52,832 nucleotides of DNA from Flavobacteriales bacterium (GTDB lineage Bacteria > Bacteroidota > Bacteroidia > NS11-12g > UBA955), in NCBI GenBank assembly GCA_002737705.1, contig NSIM01000012.1, forward strand, positions 1-52,832. Direction: 5' to 3'. Below are positions 46,453-52,832 of the stretch, piece by piece. The translations under genes were made by a program, and so were the position numbers. Under the pieces are notes generated by a model. It had not been told where the DNA came from, ran no database searches, and saw only the letters and a list, made by a program, of their open reading frames with translations. Positions within the stretch are counted from its first letter, which is position 1, and every line of letters starts with the position of its first letter.

Positions 46453-46472
46453 GTTTGATACAAATATCAAAC
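46453..46472. repeat. Perfect 8-bp inverted repeat between yraN and lipB
   Basis: GTTTGATA (46453-46460), spacer CAAA, TATCAAAC (46465-46472). It lies 29 nt before yraN and 49 nt before lipB, where an operator for a dimeric regulator would be expected. No regulator is identified. Confidence 0.5.
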
Positions 46473-46509
46473 ACCAAAAAATGAAAACCAAATGACTGTT
46501 TAGATTTGG

Positions 46510-46517
46510 TAAATTTG
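46510..46517 (+). promoter_or_regulatory. Putative lipB -7 box (TAAATTTG)
   Basis: Exact TAnnTTTG match ending 4 nt before the lipB ATG. A second match, TAGATTTG (46501-46508), lies just upstream. No clear -33 TTG. Confidence 0.45.
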
Positions 46518-46521
46518 CCAA

Positions 46522-47211
46522 ATGGTAACTTGCTCATTGCATTTGTTGCAAAACGAAACATACACACAAACTTTATTGTTTCAGCGCACTTTATTTGATG
46601 CCATGCTGGCCCGTAAAGCGGCGAAAAAAAACACCGAACCCCTTCATTTAATTATGCTTGAGCACCCCCATGTTTTCACGTTAGGAAAAAGTGCAAATCG
46701 CCAACATTTACTGGTCAACAATGATGAATTGGCCAACATGCAAGCAACTGTTTATAGCATTGAGCGCGGTGGAGACATCACTTATCACGGACCGGGTCAA
46801 CTTGTTGTATATCCCATTTTTGATCTTGAAACCCTGGGCATAGGGATTAAAGATTTTGTACATAGTATCGAACGAGTCATTTTAAACACACTCGAAGATT
46901 ATGGAATTCAAGCGGGCGTTATCCCAAACACCATTGGGGTTTGGATTGATATTGGGGGTCCAAATGAACGCAAAATTGCCGCAATCGGAATCAAATGCAG
47001 TCGTTTTGTCAGCATGCATGGATTGGCGCTCAATGTAAATACAGACCTCGAAATGTTTACCCATATTGTCCCATGTGGAATTGCCGATAAAGGGGTTACG
47101 AGTATGGAGATTGAACTGGGCTGTAAAATTGACATGCTACATGTAAAAACAACAATCGGCAAGCATTTTGCAAGTATATTTGAACTAACAATAAAAAATC
47201 ATGACAAGTAA
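46522..47211 (+). CDS. lipB: Octanoyl-[ACP]:protein N-octanoyltransferase LipB
   Basis: First step of lipoate synthesis, transferring octanoyl from ACP to lipoyl domains; 229 residues. Signature GGDITYHGPGQLVVYP (~88), lysine K158 in AAIGIK, and catalytic Cys185 in VPCGI. All key residues are present. The C-terminal part is slightly divergent. The last 11 nt overlap lemA. The E2 at 38832 is a likely acceptor. No lipA is in the window. Confidence 0.95.
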   Translation: MVTCSLHLLQNETYTQTLLFQRTLFDAMLARKAAKKNTEPLHLIMLEHPHVFTLGKSANRQHLLVNNDELANMQATVYSIERGGDITYHGPGQLVVYPIFDLETLGIGIKDFVHSIERVILNTLEDYGIQAGVIPNTIGVWIDIGGPNERKIAAIGIKCSRFVSMHGLALNVNTDLEMFTHIVPCGIADKGVTSMEIELGCKIDMLHVKTTIGKHFASIFELTIKNHDK

Positions 47212-47812
47212 AACCATTCGTATTATTATCATTGCAGGGGTTCTATTGATTGCTCTCCTATCGATTAAATCAAGCTATAACGGATTGGTAACCAATGATG
47301 TGCTTTTGTCTACTGCCTGGAATAACGTAGAAGTATCCTATCAAAACAGGGCAGATAAAATAACAGAATTGGCCGAAACAGTAAGTGCAGAAGCCAACTA
47401 TGAAAAAAGCACTTTAATTGAAATTGCCAATGCCAGAGCCAGTGCGGGTCAAGTAAAATTGACTTCGGATCAGCTAACACCCGAAAATTTAAAAAACTTT
47501 GAATCCGCCCAACAATCTTCATTCAGCCGATTGATGGTTGTTTTAGAGCGCTATCCCGATTTAAAAGCCACCCAAGCCTATGAAAATTTGATGTTTGAGA
47601 TTTCAGAGGCCGAAAACATGATTCGAACAGCACGAATCGATTTCAACAAAGCGGTTCAGGAATACAACTTGAAAATGAGGCGTTTCCCAAGCAACATATT
47701 CGCCAGCCTATTTGGTTTTCAAAAAAAATCCGGATTTTCTGCCGACAAAGGAACCGAAAAACGGGTGAATGTTAAAGATGCACTCAAAAGTGATGTAATC
47801 CCTAACCCATAA
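47201..47812 (+). CDS. LemA-family membrane protein
   Basis: 203 residues. One N-terminal helix (~6-24, RIIIIAGVLLIALLSI), then the LemA helical bundle: SSYNGLVTNDVLLSTAWNNVEVSYQNR and TYDKAEN-like ISEAENMIRTARIDFNKAVQEYN (quoted in part: NNVEVSYQNR, ISEAENMIRTARIDF), ending in the conserved RFPSNIFASLFGF. Overlaps lipB by 11 nt and is 18 nt before the first TPM gene. LemA with TPM-domain proteins is a recurring cluster of unknown cellular role. Confidence 0.93.
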   Translation: MTSKTIRIIIIAGVLLIALLSIKSSYNGLVTNDVLLSTAWNNVEVSYQNRADKITELAETVSAEANYEKSTLIEIANARASAGQVKLTSDQLTPENLKNFESAQQSSFSRLMVVLERYPDLKATQAYENLMFEISEAENMIRTARIDFNKAVQEYNLKMRRFPSNIFASLFGFQKKSGFSADKGTEKRVNVKDALKSDVIPNP

Positions 47813-47830
47813 GAAAGATTAACGGATTCA

Positions 47831-48295
47831 ATGGGTTGGATATTATCTTGGATTAAAAAGCCATTGCCCCTTTTCAACACTTCGGAAGAAGAAAGTATTG
47901 TCAGCGCAATCGTATTGGCCGAACAAAAAACCTCTGCCGAAATTCGTATCCATATTGGCAAACAAAAAAAAGTAGGCGACATAGTTTCTGCAGCCAGCAT
48001 TGCTTTCAACAAATTGGGGATGCAAAAAACCGCCGAACGAAATGGCGTTTTGATTTTCATATTGCCTAAGTCAAAGCAGTTCGCCATCGTGGGTGATTGG
48101 GGTATCAATTCAAAGGTTGATGCGCTTGAATGGGTTGAAATTCGCAACCAGATGCAAATGCATTTTCAACAAAATGAATTTTCTGAAGGCGTGATTCATG
48201 GAATTGAAAAAGCAGGCTCACTTTTGTCACGCCATTTCAAACCCAGTAAAGCCAACCCAAATGAACTAAGCAATGCATTGTCAAAGGATGCATAG
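47831..48295 (+). CDS. TPM-domain protein without signal peptide
   Basis: 154 residues with a single TPM (YgcG) domain: SIVSAIVLAEQKTSAEIRIH (~22), then GVLIFILPKSKQFAIVGDWG and the helical end (MHFQQNEFSEGVIHGIEKAG). No signal peptide and no membrane helix, so it appears cytoplasmic or peripherally attached; many relatives are exported. It follows lemA by 18 nt and is 4 nt before the ATG of the exported TPM gene. Function of these TPM paralogues is unproven. Confidence 0.88.
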   Translation: MGWILSWIKKPLPLFNTSEEESIVSAIVLAEQKTSAEIRIHIGKQKKVGDIVSAASIAFNKLGMQKTAERNGVLIFILPKSKQFAIVGDWGINSKVDALEWVEIRNQMQMHFQQNEFSEGVIHGIEKAGSLLSRHFKPSKANPNELSNALSKDA

Positions 48296-48299
48296 CGCG

Positions 48300-49193
48300 A
48301 TGAATTTACGAGGCTGTATAGGCATTTGGGGCAAGTCCAAAGTAAGGTATATATTTTTGTCCCTTGCCAATGTGATTGGATTGCGCGAATTTGGATTGCG
48401 AAAGATTGCCTTGCATTTGGTCCAAGCAATTTGCTGTGTTTTTTTAACGTCAACATCGCTGTTGGCCGAACAAATCCTTCCCAAATATACAGGGCATGTG
48501 AACGATTATGCCCATGTTCTCACTGCAGATCAAATCGCAACGTTAGAAACCAGACTTTTCGCCTATGAAGATTCCACATCCACTCAAATCGCTGTGGTAA
48601 TTGAATCTTCCTTGAATGGATATGCGGTTTTTGATCGCGCTATGTTTTTGGCGCGTGGCTGGCAAGTTGGACAAAAAGGAAAAAACAACGGTTTGCTGTT
48701 GTATATCGCCCTCAAAGACCGTAAATTTTATACCGTTGTGGCCAATCAAATTCAAGATAAATTGGGGGCAAGTCGGATTGGACAAATCGAAAATGAATTT
48801 CTAATTCCAAATATCCGAAACAAAGACTATTTCAACGCAATCATAGAGACAACAAACGCCTATCAAAAAGCATTGACCGGAAAATTTGAAGGCAGTGCTA
48901 CAAAAAAAACCAAGAAATCTAATCGCGGTTGGGGTACTATAATCGTGGTTTTGGTACTATTGTTTTTGATGGCCCGAACAGGTGGCAGTGGCGGAACGGG
49001 TGGTGGGTATGGACGAAATGGGCGTTATAGCAACGGTTTGGGGGCTTTGCCTTTTTTTCTGGGTGGAATGGCGGCAGGAGGGGGATTTGGTGGACGAGGA
49101 AGCAGTGGTGGTTTTGGTGGTGGCTCAGACTCATGGGGTGGTTTTGGCGGTGGCGGTGGATTCGATGGCGGTGGCGCAGGAGGAAGTTGGTAA
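48300..49193 (+). CDS. TPM-domain (YgcG-type) protein with Gly-rich tail
   Basis: 297 residues from ATG 48300. Signal region ~33-57 (KIALHLVQAICCVFLT, cleavage near LLAEQ); the preceding ~32 residues are unusually long for a signal peptide, and TTG 48396 would give a normal one (RKIALHLVQ), so the start is uncertain. TPM domain ~58-195 (YTGHVNDYAHVLTADQIATL, FYTVVANQIQDKLG). A transmembrane helix ~208-224 and a Gly/Ser-rich tail (~225-297) follow, ending GGGAGGSW, as in classic YgcG proteins. Second TPM protein of the lemA cluster. Confidence 0.87.
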   Translation: MNLRGCIGIWGKSKVRYIFLSLANVIGLREFGLRKIALHLVQAICCVFLTSTSLLAEQILPKYTGHVNDYAHVLTADQIATLETRLFAYEDSTSTQIAVVIESSLNGYAVFDRAMFLARGWQVGQKGKNNGLLLYIALKDRKFYTVVANQIQDKLGASRIGQIENEFLIPNIRNKDYFNAIIETTNAYQKALTGKFEGSATKKTKKSNRGWGTIIVVLVLLFLMARTGGSGGTGGGYGRNGRYSNGLGALPFFLGGMAAGGGFGGRGSSGGFGGGSDSWGGFGGGGGFDGGGAGGSW

Positions 49194-49702
49194 GTTGGCA
49201 TTGACTTGTTCCATGCTTTAATGAACGTTGTATACAATCGGTGGAATCTTCTATCCGTTTTTACGGATTTAATGGCACCACCAAAAAAAATACGGTTTCA
49301 GTACACAATGGTTCAACCCCAATCGTTGCGCAACTGAATTTGCGAAACCTTTGTCGATTGGGGAATCTCCCCGTAGAAATTTATCTGCGTTTTATTGTTC
49401 GTGCACCAGTTTACCAACAAACATTATTACTCCGAATTTCTTTTACGAAAGATTCTGCATTTTTACGGCCACACAAAGTTTCCAAAAACGCAGAACCGCC
49501 TTGGTATATCAATTTGTAAAAGTGTCCCCAATGCCGCGGTATTTTTGGTGTGGAATGGCCAAAAGAAGATCTACAATGCAAGGATGCACAACGACCCGTT
49601 TACCACCCGAAACATAGATTTGGTAAAATATGACTGAAACCCCATTAATTTTCTCACCCAAGGTATTTGCTGGCAGATTTGTAATGTACTTTTGCAAATT
49701 CG
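49194..49702 (+). pseudogene. 509-nt region with possible frameshifted gene remnant
   Basis: No intact gene is supported. Three partial frames read like protein: 49241-49519 (RFYGFNGTTKKNTVSVHNG, then LPVEIYLRFIVRAPVYQQ), and in a different frame ~49395-49637 (FYGHTKFPKTQNRLG, VPNAAVFLVWNGQKKIYN), ending at a TGA. Joining the first to the third needs one frame change near 49430. This may be a decayed gene, or intergenic DNA with chance frames. The uvrA promoter occupies the right end. Confidence 0.25.
49666..49694 (+). promoter_or_regulatory. uvrA promoter
   Basis: TTTG (49666-49669), 17-base spacer, TACTTTTG (49687-49694): both Bacteroidota elements with good spacing. The -7 box ends 8 nt before the uvrA ATG. 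Confidence 0.65.
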
Positions 49703-52588
49703 ATGAAAAATCCTATCTCTTCAGATATTCACCCACCCGATTCCAACGAACCCATCATCGAAATAATCGGGGCAAGAGAGCACAATCTTAAGTCGGTTAA
49801 CTTAACCATTCCCCGCAATAAACTCATCGTATTTACTGGAATTTCTGGTTCTGGAAAGAGCAGTTTGGCTTTCGATACATTGTTTGCAGAAGGACAACGG
49901 AGGTATCTAGAAAGTTTCAGTGCTTACGCCAGACAATTTATTGGTGACATGAAAAAACCCGACGTGGACAAAATCCGTGGTCTTAGTCCCGTAATCTCGA
50001 TTGAACAAAAAACTGTGAATAAAAACCCCCGGAGCACGGTTGGGACAGTAACTGAAATATATGATTTCTTGCGTTTGCTATTTGCACGGGCCGGTGAAGC
50101 GTTTAGCTATATCAGTGGCGAAAAAATGGTCAAATTGACAGAGCAACAAATTATTGAAACCATGGTTCGACGATTTGACAAGCTAAAAGTTACAATTCTA
50201 GCCCCTCTTGTAAAAGGAAGGAAAGGTCATTACAGAGAACTATTTGAACAAATCAAAAAGAAAGGCTATAACAAAGCAAGGATCGATGGCGTGATTGTCG
50301 ACATAGTCCCTGAATTTAAATTGGATCGCTATAAAATACACGACATCGAAGTGGTGGTCGACCGATTGGAAATTCAAACATTGTCTAATAGCAGACTGGT
50401 TGAGAGTATAAATAGCGCAATGAAATTGGGAAGTGGCAATATTCTAATCGCTCTGGCTGATGGCGAAGTGGTTCCTTTTTCACGTTTTTTGATGGATCCT
50501 ATCAGTGGCATTAGTTATGACGAACCCCAGCCCAACGTTTTCTCCTTTAATTCTCCATACGGTGCTTGTGCGCGTTGTGAAGGCATGGGCGACATCGCCG
50601 AAGTGAATATTGAATTTATCATTCCAAATCGCAGCAAATCAATCAATCGAGGGGGCATTGTTCCGATAGGTGAATTGCGCGATAATTGGACTTTTTCCCA
50701 GCTGCGTGCATTGGCAAAAGCGATGAATTTTAGCTTAGCAGATCCCATTTCAAGTTTAAGTACCACCCAAGTCGAATCGATCCTTTACGGTTACAGCCAC
50801 CCAATATTTGTTGTTCACACCAATGTCCAAGGCGTAAAAAAAACGTATGAAAGCCAATATAAAGGTGTGGTTCACTTTATTACTGAAAATTATTTCGAGT
50901 CAGAAGATGACAAACTACGTCAATGGGCAGAAGAATTTATGCACCAAAAACCCTGTGATGTTTGCAACGGAGCCCGATTAAAAAAAGAATCCTTGCACTT
51001 TAAGATTGGCGGTAAAAATATAGCAGAGTTGGGCTCTATGAATATTGGCGTGCTCAAAGATTGGTTTGAATATATTATTGCCCATTTAAGCGAACGCCAA
51101 ACAGTCATCGCAACGGAGCTCATCAAAGAAATTAACAACCGCTTACAATTCTTGGTCGGTGTGGGTCTTTCGTATCTCACGCTCAACAGTTCCGCCAGAA
51201 CCCTTAGTGGTGGCGAAGCACAACGAATACGTCTGGCAACGCAAATTGGGAGCAAATTGGTAAATGTTTTATATATACTCGACGAACCGAGCATAGGGCT
51301 TCATCAGCGAGACAACAAACGACTCATCGATAGTTTAAAAGAATTACGCGATATGGGCAATACTGTTTTGGTGGTAGAACACGACAAAGACATGATGTTG
51401 GCTAGCGACTGGCTTGTTGAGATAGGTCCAAATGCGGGTGTTCGTGGAGGAGAAATTGTAGCCAGTGGTACCCTTCCCGAATTTTTGCATTCCAACGCAA
51501 TCACCAGCAAATACCTTCAGGGGAAGGATTCAATCCCGATTCCAAAAATAAGACGTGCCATTGGAAATGATTGTTTACGCATTGATAATTGTTCAGGAAA
51601 CAACCTAAAAATGGTCAGCGTAAAAATTCCCATAGGGGTATTAATCGCAGTAACTGGAGTCAGTGGAAGTGGTAAATCAAGTTTAATTAATGAAACCCTT
51701 TACCCGGCAGTTCACAATAAAGTCTATGGAAGCAATTATAAACCCCTACCCTTTGGCACTATTTCTGGTCTTGAATATATTGATAAGGTTATAAAAATTG
51801 ACCAAAGTCCGATTGGGAGAACACCCCGGAGCAATCCTGCAACCTATGTTGGTGTTTTTCAAGAAATCAGAAATCTATTTACCCACCTACCCGAAGCCAA
51901 AATCCGGGGATATAAGCCCGGAAGGTTTAGTTTCAATGTCAAAGGAGGGAGATGCGAGTCTTGTGGTGGGGGTGGAAAAAAAGTAATTGAAATGAATTTT
52001 TTGCCGAATGTTGAAGTTGTCTGTGATGTTTGTCAGGGAAAACGGTATAACCGCGAAACATTGGAAGTGCGGTACAAAGGAAAAAGCATCAACGATGTAC
52101 TCGAAATGTCTGTAGATATAAGTGTTTTATTTTTTGAGAATATCCCGCTTATTTACCGTAAAATCAAAACAATGCAAGACGTGGGATTGGGTTATCTCAC
52201 ACTCGGACAGAGCAGTACAACCATCAGTGGCGGAGAGGCTCAGCGTGTAAAATTGTCAACAGAGCTAAGCAAACGCGATACGGGAAAAACCTTGTATATT
52301 TTAGATGAACCCACGACAGGGCTTCATTTTAACGATATCAAGCAGCTACTCGTGGTATTGAATGCATTGGTTGAAAAAGGGAATACAATGGTGGTTATCG
52401 AACACAATATGGATGTTATCAAGGTGGCCGATTGGATTATTGATTTAGGCCCCGAAGGAGGCTCTGGAGGTGGAGAAATCTTGGTGACAGGTACCCCAGA
52501 AAAAATTGCCAACTGTAAACATAGCTTTACAGGACAATACCTAAAAGCTGAGTTATCTTCAGCAAGACCAAAACAAGGCCAAAACTAG
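49703..52588 (+). CDS. uvrA: Excinuclease ABC subunit UvrA
   Basis: DNA damage recognition in nucleotide excision repair; 961 residues. First ATPase: Walker A GISGSGKS (46-53), then AEGQRRYLESFSAYARQF. Zinc motifs: GACARCEGMGD (~285), CDVCNGARLKKE (~415) and CESCGGGGKKVIEMNFLPN with CDVCQGKRYNRE (~750-790). ABC signatures TLSGGEAQRIRLA and TISGGEAQRVKLS. Second Walker A GVSGSGKS (652-659). Both heads are intact. Single gene with its own promoter; no uvrB nearby. Confidence 0.97.
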   Translation: MKNPISSDIHPPDSNEPIIEIIGAREHNLKSVNLTIPRNKLIVFTGISGSGKSSLAFDTLFAEGQRRYLESFSAYARQFIGDMKKPDVDKIRGLSPVISIEQKTVNKNPRSTVGTVTEIYDFLRLLFARAGEAFSYISGEKMVKLTEQQIIETMVRRFDKLKVTILAPLVKGRKGHYRELFEQIKKKGYNKARIDGVIVDIVPEFKLDRYKIHDIEVVVDRLEIQTLSNSRLVESINSAMKLGSGNILIALADGEVVPFSRFLMDPISGISYDEPQPNVFSFNSPYGACARCEGMGDIAEVNIEFIIPNRSKSINRGGIVPIGELRDNWTFSQLRALAKAMNFSLADPISSLSTTQVESILYGYSHPIFVVHTNVQGVKKTYESQYKGVVHFITENYFESEDDKLRQWAEEFMHQKPCDVCNGARLKKESLHFKIGGKNIAELGSMNIGVLKDWFEYIIAHLSERQTVIATELIKEINNRLQFLVGVGLSYLTLNSSARTLSGGEAQRIRLATQIGSKLVNVLYILDEPSIGLHQRDNKRLIDSLKELRDMGNTVLVVEHDKDMMLASDWLVEIGPNAGVRGGEIVASGTLPEFLHSNAITSKYLQGKDSIPIPKIRRAIGNDCLRIDNCSGNNLKMVSVKIPIGVLIAVTGVSGSGKSSLINETLYPAVHNKVYGSNYKPLPFGTISGLEYIDKVIKIDQSPIGRTPRSNPATYVGVFQEIRNLFTHLPEAKIRGYKPGRFSFNVKGGRCESCGGGGKKVIEMNFLPNVEVVCDVCQGKRYNRETLEVRYKGKSINDVLEMSVDISVLFFENIPLIYRKIKTMQDVGLGYLTLGQSSTTISGGEAQRVKLSTELSKRDTGKTLYILDEPTTGLHFNDIKQLLVVLNALVEKGNTMVVIEHNMDVIKVADWIIDLGPEGGSGGGEILVTGTPEKIANCKHSFTGQYLKAELSSARPKQGQN

Positions 52589-52717
52589 AGGGCGTTTATG
52601 AAAGTGGGCGGGTGATATACTTTGTTTAGATGGATTTCCGATTGTATTGGAATCGATGGTATTTCCCGCGGACCCCTTTCGTGTTTTACGTTCCCTAACT
52701 ATTGTGCTACAGCAATA

Positions 52718-52832
52718 TTATTCTCTGATTACTACAGTCACAGGCTGGGCATGTTCTCCTACCCTCAGTATATAAACCCCAGATGCGGTATTGTCTAGGG
52801 CAATCTGGGTATTTTCTCCCGTTAATTTACCC
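52718..52832 (-). CDS. C-terminal tail of a type IX secreted protein (cut by window edge)
   Basis: Last 38 codons of a minus-strand gene running off the right edge. The sequence GKLTGENTQIALDNTASG then VYILRVGEHAQPVTVVIRE matches the end of a type A type IX sorting domain (…L..l.sGvYil+v......kvvi…, here with VVIRE). The rest of the protein lies outside the window, so its function is unknown. It is convergent with uvrA, 129 nt away. The gap has no clear terminator. Confidence 0.7.
   Translation of the reverse strand, partial: GKLTGENTQIALDNTASGVYILRVGEHAQPVTVVIRE

Noticed and set aside
46424-46567. N-terminal extension of yraN
   Set aside because: It would cover the lipB start and promoter and lacks family similarity; ATG 46423 fits the family.
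49069-49190. Apparent GGTGG-type tandem repeat
   Set aside because: It encodes the Gly-rich tail of the TPM protein, a normal YgcG feature, and the unit is not regular.
1-52832. Mobile element, phage, CRISPR or defence system
   Set aside because: I saw no transposase, integrase, terminal repeats, repeat-spacer arrays, toxin-antitoxin pairs or known defence genes; gene content is core-like throughout.

Overview
The window comes from a member of the Bacteroidota. The sequence shows this in several ways: a complete gldK-gldL-gldM-gldN cluster (gliding motility / type IX secretion core) behind a PorP/SprF-type gene; two genes with C-terminal type IX sorting tails (one cut by the right edge); a TonB-dependent receptor cut by the left edge; a zinc-less ribosomal protein L32; and promoter boxes of the Bacteroidota form TAnnTTTG with almost no Shine-Dalgarno sequences. 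Base composition is even and moderately AT-rich. No insertion sequence, integrase, phage module or CRISPR array is visible, so this reads as ordinary chromosome. Species-level placement is not attempted.

Layout. 1-4269: partial TonB-dependent receptor, then the protease SppA. 4354-10890: a TetR regulator with a full RND efflux operon (TolC, lipoprotein adaptor, AcrB-like pump). 10899-16106 (minus): coiled-coil membrane protein, a secreted protein with a degenerate thioredoxin domain, a 52-residue one-helix protein, and Lon. 16296-25482 (mostly plus): a lipoprotein closed by a strong terminator, pfkA (TTG start), recN, rnhA (minus), cinA, guaA, a periplasmic-binding-type protein and an RsmB-like methyltransferase; the last three overlap by 4 nt each. 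25474-28175 (minus): DUF177-rpmF-plsX-fabH. 28305-34386 (minus): porP and gldKLMN, with a promoter before gldK and a terminator after gldN. 34676-37055 (plus): an orphan NtrC-type response regulator followed by a Sua5-type threonylcarbamoyl-AMP synthase. 37320-45926 (minus): M43 metalloprotease, topA, SirB1-like protein, a 2-oxoacid dehydrogenase E2, a phosphoesterase, tRNA-Leu(CAA) and an alpha/beta hydrolase. 46013-49193: yraN (minus) opposite lipB-lemA-TPM-TPM. 49194-49702: about 500 bases with only gene-like debris. 49703-52588: uvrA. 52718-52832 (minus): tail of a type IX cargo protein.

How the genes fit together. PorP, GldK/L/M/N, the M43 protease and the edge cargo protein belong to one secretion route: GldL/GldM form the inner-membrane motor, GldK/GldN the periplasmic/outer-membrane ring, and proteins with the C-terminal tail are substrates. 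The rest is mainly housekeeping: translation quality control, lipid synthesis, DNA repair and topology, GMP synthesis and lipoylation (LipB makes the cofactor used by the E2 subunit).

I did not find a convincing undescribed multi-gene system. The strongest unexplained signals are architectural: many start codons sit 4-11 nt behind a -7 box, implying leaderless or nearly leaderless mRNAs; rnhA and cinA are fired by interlocked promoters in a 35-bp gap; a hydrolase gene starts 5 nt after an encoded tRNA CCA end; and the regulator beside porP carries GSFTSA in place of GAFTGA.
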